From contig NZ_CP094526.1 in NCBI RefSeq assembly GCF_029910095.1, positions 7,750,001 to 7,814,000 of the forward strand: a stretch of 64,000 bases of DNA. The letters are read 5' to 3'. The stretch is from Bradyrhizobium sp. ISRA464. Its GTDB lineage: Bacteria > Pseudomonadota > Alphaproteobacteria > Rhizobiales > Xanthobacteraceae. Below the pieces are notes generated by a model. That model worked only from the letters and a program-made list of their open reading frames with translations, was not told the DNA's origin and made no database searches. Numbering within the stretch: the first letter of the stretch is position 1; every line of letters begins with the position of its first letter. The position numbers were made by a program, and so were the translations under genes. Shown here piece by piece: positions 58,494 to 64,000 of the stretch.

Positions 58494-58820
58494 CGCCGCC
58501 CCCTCTACGTCAATGTCGCTCCGTATCCTGCGCTGTTGAAGTCATTTCCCAGAACCATCAAACACATCGAAGGGCGAGAATACGCGGATAACGTCGTCGG
58601 GCAATCGACCGCAGGCGCCTCGGCTGCGCTCAGGCCAGTTACCCGTTCTGACAGCATCTTAGGAAGCTCAACGCTTATAGCCCGCACTGAGTCACCCATG
58701 ACGTGAGGCAGGTCACGCCCGGCGCGGGATCGCACCGCGAACGCGGGGTGCGACAAATCAACCCGACGGGCAAAATTTCGCTTCGCGTTTGACCCAACTC
58801 AGATGTTCAATCTGCCCGTC

Positions 58821-59162
58821 TCACCCGATCGAGGGGCGCTTCGCGATCGTCACGGGTGTTGCGGTGAGATGCGGTGGACGCGGAATGCGCAACTGACGAG
58901 TGCGTATGAGGCGGACGGTGAAGTCGTGCAGGCCTGACGCCCTAGTGGCAGGTGTCTCATCGGCCAGAGGCCAAGCCTCTCGCGGATGACGGTGACAACA
59001 AAGCCCAGTCTCACCGGGGAGAGCACGTATAAGCCGTAACCCATCGCGCAGGGAAGGCCGGGCTGTTTCCGGTTTCACCTGTGGTCCTACCCCCGTGCTT
59101 TCCATTTGCACGGGACCCATGGGTGCGATCGGCACCCGGTCTTCCCTGCGCCCTCTGCTCAA
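58821..59162. repeat. Highly structured repeat or RNA-coding element
   Basis: A 17-bp inverted repeat (59046-59062 with 59135-59151, GCGCAGGGAAGG opposite CTTCCCTGCGC, one G-U) encloses two further hairpins: CCCGTGC/GCACGGG (59092-59114) and GGGTGC/GCACCC (59121-59137, alternative with the long stem). The preceding 200 bases also contain repeated GCGGTGAGATGCGG-like sequence. A minus-strand 113-codon frame spans it, but its composition reflects the repeat. Which strand is transcribed is not clear. Confidence 0.55.
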
Positions 59163-59373
59163 TAGGGGGCGAAACGAAGAGCAAAACTCGGACGAATCAT
59201 GTCGCGAGAATGCGGACTCACATCCTCTCGGTTGTCATGGCCCACGCAGGCGGGCCATCCAGTACGTCGCGGCCTCTCCCTGCAAGCACTGGCGTCTCTG
59301 GAATACTGGATCACCCGCATGCGCGGGTGATGACGACGAACAAGCTGTTTGACATGTGAATCGGAAGCTGACC

Positions 59374-59422
59374 CGTCATGCTGAGGAGGCCGCATCGCGG
59401 CCGTCTCGAAGCACGACGGCCA
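59374..59422. repeat. Palindromic repeat, family C (partial)
   Basis: CGTCATGCTGAGGAGGCCGC and CGGCCGTCTCGAAGCACG, the left arm only, as at 916 and 12226. Confidence 0.65.
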
Positions 59423-59446
59423 CCAGCCGGGCCGCGGTTGCTGTCC

Positions 59447-59638
59447 CTAGCCTGACCGCTTGTTGCTGGTGTTCTGGGTCAGATTGCCGTGCGCGCCCTG
59501 CTCGCGGATATTGTGCTTCTCGTCGTCGCGATGGCCCTTGGTGGTGTCGAGGGGAACGCTGGGTGCGCTGCCGGGGCCCTTGTGGCTCTGATTGTCGTCG
59601 GGGACGGGCTGGACGTTTCTTGTCTTTGCTTTCGTCAT
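59447..59638 (-). CDS. Small conserved-type hypothetical protein, EcfG-promoted
   Basis: A 63-residue polar protein: MTKAKTRNVQPVPDDNQSHK, then PSVPLDTTKGHRDDEKHN and IREQGAHGNLTQNTSNKRSG. It has no hydrophobic core and looks disordered, as do several stress-induced small proteins of rhizobia. GGAG lies six bases before the ATG at 59638. A matching EcfG-type promoter is at 59664-59689. Confidence 0.75.
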   Translation of the reverse strand: MTKAKTRNVQPVPDDNQSHKGPGSAPSVPLDTTKGHRDDEKHNIREQGAHGNLTQNTSNKRSG

Positions 59639-59663
59639 CATTGTCTCCGTTACGCATGGAGAC

Positions 59664-59689
59664 AACGCCGCCCGCGCGGGCGGCGTTCC
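59664..59689 (-). promoter_or_regulatory. EcfG-type promoter within a 24-bp palindrome
   Basis: On the minus strand GGAAC, 17 bases, CGTT, an exact match to the general-stress sigma factor consensus, 26 bases before the ATG at 59638. The bases 59664-59687 are a perfect 24-bp palindrome (AACGCCGCCCGC and its complement), so the spacer can form a hairpin that may also end transcription from the upstream gene. Confidence 0.8.
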
Positions 59690-59721
59690 GGAAACCTCAG
59701 GTCACAACTTGTCTTGCTGCG

Positions 59722-59967
59722 TCACAACTTATCCTGTTGCCTGTTCTGCGGCGTCGGCTGGGCCTGCTGCTGCTGGCGCGTCTGCATCTTGGCGTGGTGG
59801 CGACCATAGAGGCAGCCGGCCGCAGCGCCGAGCATGCCATGATGGCCGGCATAGTGGCCGGCGACGCCGCCGACGATCGCGCCCTTGATGCAGCCCTTGG
59901 CGTCGGCGGGAGGCGCAATGGCAAGCGCACCGATGGCAATGGCGGAAGCGAGGAAGACGGATTTCAT
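59722..59967 (-). CDS. Secreted glycine-zipper protein, EcfG-promoted
   Basis: An 81-residue exported protein: signal peptide (SVFLASAIAIGALAIAPPADA), then KGCIKGAIVGGVAGHYAGHH, a glycine-zipper helix of the kind that inserts in or spans membranes, and a Gln-rich tail (RQQQQAQPTPQNRQQDKL). Two Cys flank the zipper. The last codons and stop are tandemly duplicated just downstream (59702-59739). An EcfG-type promoter lies at 59999-60024. Confidence 0.82.
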   Translation of the reverse strand: MKSVFLASAIAIGALAIAPPADAKGCIKGAIVGGVAGHYAGHHGMLGAAAGCLYGRHHAKMQTRQQQQAQPTPQNRQQDKL

Positions 59968-59998
59968 ATGATGTGGCTCCGGTGAAATCTGCCGAATC

Positions 59999-60024
59999 AA
60001 CGGCCGAGCCGCCCCGCCGGTTCC
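59999..60024 (-). promoter_or_regulatory. EcfG-type promoter
   Basis: GGAAC, 17 bases, CGTT on the minus strand, 32 bases upstream of the ATG at 59967. This is the same motif and spacing as at 59664, supporting control by the general stress response for both genes. Confidence 0.8.
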
Positions 60025-60109
60025 CGTCCCTCCTTTGCAGAAAACCGCTGCGCATCCGTCCGGATCATGCTCTAACTGCCGCCGTATTGCGGACGGCCTT
60101 TTCAGGATC

Positions 60110-60925
60110 ATGCCCAGTTCACCCAATCCCGTAGTCGCGCTGGTACTCTGCGCCGCGGCCTTGTTCATTGCAAATCCGGCTCGGGCGCAGAACAGCGATC
60201 GCGCGCTGCTCGCGACCTTCTGTGCCGCAGCCAGCATCAAGGGATCGACCTGCGTGCGCGCGAGGTCGTATCCGAACGCTGCCGGCCGGGCGTGCGACGT
60301 GAAGCTGACAAAAGAGCGTTACGCCGGACGCTTCCTCGCTGCCGGCAACGCGCTGCTCGTCGTCGATTATGAGAGCGAGTGCGAACCGCACGCCGCCGAT
60401 TTCGGCGGCGTCGCCTTGTTCGCGCAGAATGGTCAGGCGTACCGCTTCGTCCGCTTCCTGCCGGGCGCGCAGGGCCACGACTGCATCGTCCTGCCGCGGG
60501 ACGAGCAGCGGGACGCGCTGGTCTGCGCGCTCGGCCATATGGGCCAGGGCATCCTCGAAAGCGCGGTGGCGCGGATGGAGTTCACCAGCAAGGCCGGCAA
60601 GGGCATCGCGATCTCGCCCGACTTCCTGGTCAGGGCCGAAGATACGGTGAGCGCCTATGGCTCCAACGTCGTGACCTGCAACGAAGGCCCGAAATATTTC
60701 GGCCTCTCCAATCTGGCCGCGGGCCCGCGGCGGAATTCGGTGGCCGTCGACGTCGACTACGCCGACGACGAAACGATCCGCACCGCCTGCGGCGAAGGCT
60801 TTCCGAAGCCGAAGGAATTGTACCACGACCTCGAAGCCGGCGAGGCCTTTGTGCCGCCGGGCTACGAAAAGAAGAAGCGGTTCACGATCGACCTCGTGAC
60901 ACGCAAGGCCGCGCCGGCGGATTAA
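60110..60925 (+). CDS. Secreted hypothetical protein
   Basis: A 271-residue exported protein with a signal peptide (VVALVLCAAALFIANPARA). The mature part has six Cys that could form disulfides (TFCAAASIKGSTCVRAR, CDVKLTKERYAG, SECEPH, HDCIVLP, LVCALGHMG) and a beta-rich character (VDYESE, VVTCNEGPKYFGLSNL). No family is recognised. The ribosome site is weak (AGGA close to the ATG). Confidence 0.7.
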   Translation: MPSSPNPVVALVLCAAALFIANPARAQNSDRALLATFCAAASIKGSTCVRARSYPNAAGRACDVKLTKERYAGRFLAAGNALLVVDYESECEPHAADFGGVALFAQNGQAYRFVRFLPGAQGHDCIVLPRDEQRDALVCALGHMGQGILESAVARMEFTSKAGKGIAISPDFLVRAEDTVSAYGSNVVTCNEGPKYFGLSNLAAGPRRNSVAVDVDYADDETIRTACGEGFPKPKELYHDLEAGEAFVPPGYEKKKRFTIDLVTRKAAPAD

Positions 60926-61035
60926 GCGGCCATCAAGCGCCCGGCGCGACGGCGAGCCGGCCTCGCCGGCCGGCCCCGGAGGAGAGCAGGGCCTTGACCG
61001 GCGTCAGGACCGGCTCGCCGCCGGCAGCGTGCGAC

Positions 61036-61404
61036 CTATTTGGTGACGACGTCGGCGATCTTGTTGTCGGACGGATTCACGATCAGCACCTTGTCCTGCG
61101 TCATCGCGTAGCGATAGGGCCGCACCTCCGGCACATCGCGGCGGGCCCGGCGCGGCAACGGATAGGTGCTGACACTGGACGGCACGACGGCGCCGACCGT
61201 GGCGTTGAAGCCCGACGGCGCGGTCTGGTTCGAAGCGTGGCGGCTGACATCCTTCCAGATCGACTTCTGCTGGGTGTCGGAAAGCGACAGCGTGTCGCTC
61301 GCGGCCGGCGCCTTGCCGGCGTGGTTCGACATCTGATTGGCGGCTGCGGCGGTCACACCCGACAAAGCCAGCATTGCGGCGGCGAGCGGGATGGTGCTTT
61401 TCAT
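61036..61404 (-). CDS. DUF1236 secreted protein
   Basis: A 122-residue exported protein. Signal peptide (STIPLAAAMLALSGVTAAAA), an alignable middle LSLSDTQQKSIWKDVSRHA, and the DUF1236 C-terminus DVPEVRPYRYAMTQDKVLIV, NPSDNKIADVV. GGAG lies seven bases before the ATG. DUF1236 proteins are common in Bradyrhizobium and of unknown role. A degenerate EcfG-like site (GAAAC, 16 bases, GGTT) lies upstream but is a weak match. Confidence 0.85.
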   Translation of the reverse strand: MKSTIPLAAAMLALSGVTAAAANQMSNHAGKAPAASDTLSLSDTQQKSIWKDVSRHASNQTAPSGFNATVGAVVPSSVSTYPLPRRARRDVPEVRPYRYAMTQDKVLIVNPSDNKIADVVTK

Positions 61405-61744
61405 GAGGGTCTCCTGGTCACGGATCCGTCGCCCATGTCGGCCCAACCGGGCACGCGCGGGGAGGTTTCATTAATTCGCGGACACCTGCGCGCCTGCTTC
61501 ACATGTTCAGGACGCCCGGACATGGCGAGTCAGCGTGCGCGCCGATCCGGTCATGGACATCGTTGCGCCTCTGTCGCGGCCGGATTGCGCCACACGAAGC
61601 GTTCGCGTGCATCGCGCGCATCAATACATGCCTTGGTTGCTGAACCCAAATCCCCTCTCACACGTCAAACATTCGGTTGATTGTGGAACAGTTCGGTCCA
61701 CAATGAGGAAAAGGACGGTCGGAGCAAGACCGGCGGAGTCGACC
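61405..61744. other. Divergent intergenic region
   Basis: About 340 bases between DUF1236 (minus) and the NTF2-like gene (plus). The half next to the latter is AT-richer (CACGTCAAACATTCGGTTGA, TTGTGGAACAGTTCGG), as for a promoter. No gene or repeat is seen. Confidence 0.5.
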
Positions 61745-62167
61745 ATGGGCGAGGATCTGAACCGGCAGCGCGTACTGAACTTCCTCGATGTCTACTATGC
61801 CGGCGGCATCGAGGGTGCGCTCGACCACTGCAGCGACGACATCGCGTTCCTCGCCAATGCGCCGATCGACATCCTGCCGCATATGGGCCAGCACCGCGGC
61901 AAGGCCGCGCTGCGCCAGATGTGGACCACGATCCACAACCGCTATTCCGACATGCGCTACGAGGCGCCGATCGTGGTGGCCGCGGGCGACAAGGTCGCGG
62001 CCCAGCTCCGCGTCTTCTTCCGCAAGCGCGACAACGCACGCGTGGTGCAGTTCGACGCCGCGGCCTTCTACACCCTGCGCGACGGCAAGATCACCGAGAT
62101 CCGCGAGATCATCGACACTTTCGACCTGGTCCAGCAGGTGCTGGAGCGCGACATCGCGGCGACTTGA
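61745..62167 (+). CDS. SnoaL/NTF2-like protein
   Basis: A 140-residue NTF2-fold protein (RVLNFLDVYYAGGIEGALDH, DDIAFLANAPI, FDAAAFYTLRDGKITEIREI, IDTFDLVQQVL). GGAG lies seven bases before the ATG. Such proteins are isomerases, hydrolases or ligand carriers; no catalytic residue can be assigned. A decayed relative follows at 62270. Confidence 0.82.
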   Translation: MGEDLNRQRVLNFLDVYYAGGIEGALDHCSDDIAFLANAPIDILPHMGQHRGKAALRQMWTTIHNRYSDMRYEAPIVVAAGDKVAAQLRVFFRKRDNARVVQFDAAAFYTLRDGKITEIREIIDTFDLVQQVLERDIAAT

Positions 62168-62227
62168 CCGGCCGCACCGAACTCTAGCGCGTGATGAGAT
62201 TAGGTTGAGCTGGAGCGGCAACGGAGG

Positions 62228-62269
62228 CTCACCTCTCCCTTGGGAGAGGTCGGCGTGTAGCGCCGGGTG
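62228..62269. repeat. Short family D repeat
   Basis: CTCACCTCTCCCTTGGGAGAGGTCGGCGTG, a compact palindrome that directly abuts the remnant gene at 62270 and probably marks the point where its 5' part was lost. Confidence 0.6.
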
Positions 62270-62446
62270 ATGCTGCGCTATTCGCTCACCGCGCTCGACT
62301 CTAACAAGCCGATTTCGCTGCGGATCGCGCATTTCGCCCGGTTCAGGACCGGCCGACTGACCAGCTTCCGCGTGCTGGTCGACAGCTTCGACCTCGTCGA
62401 GCAGACCGTGGGTTATCCGATCCATCTGCCGCGTATCGCGGTCTGA
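62270..62446 (+). pseudogene. C-terminal remnant of a second SnoaL/NTF2-like gene
   Basis: A 58-codon frame reading MLRYSLTALDSNKPISL, then FARFRTGRLTSFRVLVDSFD and LVEQTVGYPIHLPRIAV. The FRTGRLTSFRVLVDSFDLVEQ part matches the C-terminal strand-helix of the intact gene just upstream (YTLRDGKITEIREIIDTFDL). The N-terminal two-thirds is missing and a repeat lies in its place. No ribosome site. A paralogue decayed after repeat insertion or deletion. Confidence 0.7.
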
Positions 62447-62480
62447 CCCGGTTTCGCGATTTCACGCGTTCGTCATGTCC

Positions 62481-62515
62481 GGGCCGTCGTTCCGGCATCC
62501 GCGGCCGGTTTTTTT
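62481..62515 (+). terminator. Probable terminator
   Basis: GGCCG and CGGCC pair around a loop of about 15 bases and are followed by seven T, 35 bases past the remnant's stop. Confidence 0.6.
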
Positions 62516-62675
62516 GCCAGCCCCGAGCGGGCCGCGGGTTGCCGCGCCGACTTGCGCGACTACATGCTTGGCGCGCCGGCCCGGGCATGGCGGCAGCCTG
62601 TCCACATAACCCCGGTTGCCACAATTTCGTACCACGGGAATCGCATCTTGCGGCTCTGGAATTCGCGGGCTGGGA

Positions 62676-63581
62676 ATGACCACCACATCACGATTTGGCT
62701 GGGCGAGGCTGCCACTGTTGGCGGCCGGCTTCAGCGTGGCCATGGCACTTTCGGCCGCGGCGCAGACGCCTCCTACCAAGGATGACGCCCCGACCGAAGA
62801 AGCCAAGCCGGCGGCCGACGCCAATGACGCCGACATCCTGAAAGATATCGACGAGAGCAAGCTCGACTGGAGCCAGCTCAACACCGATCCCACCACCCTG
62901 CCCACGCTGGTGCCGAAGGGCGCGGCCAAGCCGAGCAGCACCGCCAGCAACAATCCGTCCTGGTCGTCCAACCTCAATGCCAACGGCACGTCGGGGGTGT
63001 CGGTCAAGCAGTCGATCTCACCGTTCCTCGACACCCAGGTGGGTGCCGACATGACGGTGGCGCGGCAGGGCACGCTGACGACGTCGGAGGAGCTGTCGGA
63101 ACGGGTCGCCAATGGCGGCAACCTGCCGGAGTCCGGAGGCTCTGCCTGGGCCTCGATATCAGCGCCTGGCGTGGCCTCGATCTGGGACAAGACCTCGGTG
63201 GAAGCCCGCGTCGATCCCGGCGCCGATCAAAGCAAGATCGGCACCTCGCTGAGCAAATCGGTGCCGCTGTCGGATCAATATTCACTGACGCTGCAGAGCG
63301 GCTACAACATCATCCAGCAGGGCGTGGTGCCGATGCCCGGCATCGCCGGCCACGCGTGGCAGAGCTACGACACCGACCAGTCGGCGAAGCTGTCCGTCAA
63401 CGACACCGGCACCAGCATCACGGCAGGACAGACCCTGTCGACCTCCGACGACAGGTGGCTGCGCCGGGTCGGCGCCGAACAGAAGCTGTTCGACGGCGTC
63501 ACTGTCTCGGGCTCGGTCGGCGAGACCGCACAGGGCACGACCAGCAAGAGCATCAGCGCCGGCTTCAAGCGGACGTGGTGA
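62676..63581 (+). CDS. Secreted hypothetical protein
   Basis: A 301-residue exported protein: signal (ARLPLLAAGFSVAMALSAAA), an acidic, Pro-rich linker (about 32-100, with DADILKDIDESKLDWSQLNT), then a Ser/Thr/Gly-rich beta region with regularly spaced strands (LSKSVPLSDQYSLTLQSGYN, LSVNDTGTSITAGQTLS, KLFDGVTVSGSVGETAQG) ending SAGFKRTW. The end resembles an outer-membrane barrel, with aromatic last residue. Not recognised as a family. Confidence 0.75.
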   Translation: MTTTSRFGWARLPLLAAGFSVAMALSAAAQTPPTKDDAPTEEAKPAADANDADILKDIDESKLDWSQLNTDPTTLPTLVPKGAAKPSSTASNNPSWSSNLNANGTSGVSVKQSISPFLDTQVGADMTVARQGTLTTSEELSERVANGGNLPESGGSAWASISAPGVASIWDKTSVEARVDPGADQSKIGTSLSKSVPLSDQYSLTLQSGYNIIQQGVVPMPGIAGHAWQSYDTDQSAKLSVNDTGTSITAGQTLSTSDDRWLRRVGAEQKLFDGVTVSGSVGETAQGTTSKSISAGFKRTW

Positions 63582-63738
63582 AGACTCCGTTAGTCTTGTC
63601 GTGCTAATGATCAATCATTGCCGCAACTTGGCCCAGATGCGGTCAAATTCGGCGGGACACATAGGTCTGCAACTATCATCACATCAATTCGTCGTGCGGG
63701 GGACAGCCGCGCTTCGCCATGCGAACAGGGGAAAGCCG

Positions 63739-64000
63739 ATGAACGTTACCAATCGATCCGAAGACGCTGAGACGAATTCGGACGTCGACACCAACCTCGC
63801 CGCCGTCTCGGAGGTCGAGGCTGGAATCCGCGACTTCGTGCGCAACGACATCGCCTATCTGCGGCGGCCCGTGGCGAGCCCGGAGACCGCGCCGGTCGAG
63901 CCGAACACCGACGCCACCGTCAACAACGTCAACTCGCTGATCCAGCGCGTTGCCGGCACGTCGCTGGCCGAGATCGAAAAGCTGATCTCGGAACTCGAGA
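63739..64000 (+). CDS. Partial gene, coiled-coil-like hypothetical (runs off the window)
   Basis: The first 87 codons of a gene that continues beyond the window. AGGGGA lies before the ATG. The start is polar (MNVTNRSEDAETNSDVDTN), followed by helical sequence (AVSEVEAGIRDFVRNDI and NSLIQRVAGTSLAEIEKLI). No domain can be named from this part. Confidence 0.7.
   Translation, partial: MNVTNRSEDAETNSDVDTNLAAVSEVEAGIRDFVRNDIAYLRRPVASPETAPVEPNTDATVNNVNSLIQRVAGTSLAEIEKLISELE

Larger units (their letters stand above)
58494..59446. other. Long gene-free region with repeats
   Basis: About 950 bases. It contains the NRPS promoter region, a segment with GACGGGCAAAATTTCGC and TCAATCTGCCCGTC-type sequence, the folded repeat at 58821-59162, a hairpin ATCACCCGCATGCGCGGGTG near 59307 and a family C repeat. 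Short open frames on both strands follow the repeats and show no protein-like features. Confidence 0.6.

Noticed and set aside
58821..59162. 113-codon minus-strand frame as a protein gene
   Set aside because: It coincides with the folded repeat; composition follows the stems, and there is no ribosome site. Treated as a structured element.
59663..59687. Hairpin as a simple terminator
   Set aside because: The same bases make an exact GGAAC-N17-CGTT promoter, and the T-run is weak; recorded as a promoter with possible terminator action.

Overview
The window is high-GC alphaproteobacterial chromosome, most likely Bradyrhizobium or a close relative in the Nitrobacteraceae. The gene content supports this: Omp25/31-type beta-barrels, DUF992 and DUF1236 secreted proteins, DUF1275, an IsdG/HmuQ-type heme oxygenase, and EcfG-type promoters. 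The intergenic gaps also carry several families of long palindromic repeats. The assignment rests on protein character and repeat style, not on a database search. No tRNA, rRNA, CRISPR array, phage or replication origin was seen.

Layout. 0-5 kb: HD phosphohydrolase, DMT exporter, and a LysR-type regulator gene cut in two by a complete IS630-family element. A small NTF2-like gene lies divergent from the broken regulator. 5-12 kb: chemoreceptor, then a D-2-hydroxyacid dehydrogenase followed by a sugar-type ABC importer (binding protein and two permeases) without an ATPase gene. 11.8-20 kb: heme monooxygenase, crotonase, MuiA/DUF4139 protein, thiolase, and the serine pair serC-serA. 20-27 kb: GNAT, GST, two outer-membrane proteins, an Fsr-like MFS transporter, glmM. 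27-36 kb: lldD, DUF5666-like protein, aroE, DUF1275, an EF-G paralogue, two DUF992 proteins, aatA. 36-49 kb: GST, two tiny membrane proteins, DUF486, membrane-PAS protein, GNAT, aldo-keto reductase, a DUF1800-DUF1501 operon, a CWC-HAD operon, TetR with a divergent crotonase, a YfcG-type GST, a GcvA-like regulator, small proteins. 49-52 kb: a long-form uvrB. 52-59 kb: an apparently less GC-rich, island-like block with an adenylate cyclase-TPR protein, a truncated Bug protein and a lone A-T-C nonribosomal peptide synthetase. 59-64 kb: a strongly folded repeat, small stress-type genes with EcfG promoters, secreted proteins, an NTF2-like gene with a decayed second copy, and a gene running off the right edge.

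Most genes are single or in pairs, and much of the intergenic DNA is palindromic repeat. The clearest functional groups are serC-serA, the ABC importer with its neighbouring dehydrogenase, DUF1800-DUF1501, CWC-HAD, TetR/crotonase, and the two EcfG-promoter genes at 59.4-60.0 kb.

The observations most worth following are: a roughly 41-nt hairpin module shared by three unrelated repeat families; the NRPS condensation domain with HD in place of HH in its active-site motif; the paired EcfG promoters, one of them inside a perfect 24-bp palindrome; the folded repeat at 58.8-59.2 kb; and the IS630 insertion, whose removal restores the LysR reading frame exactly.
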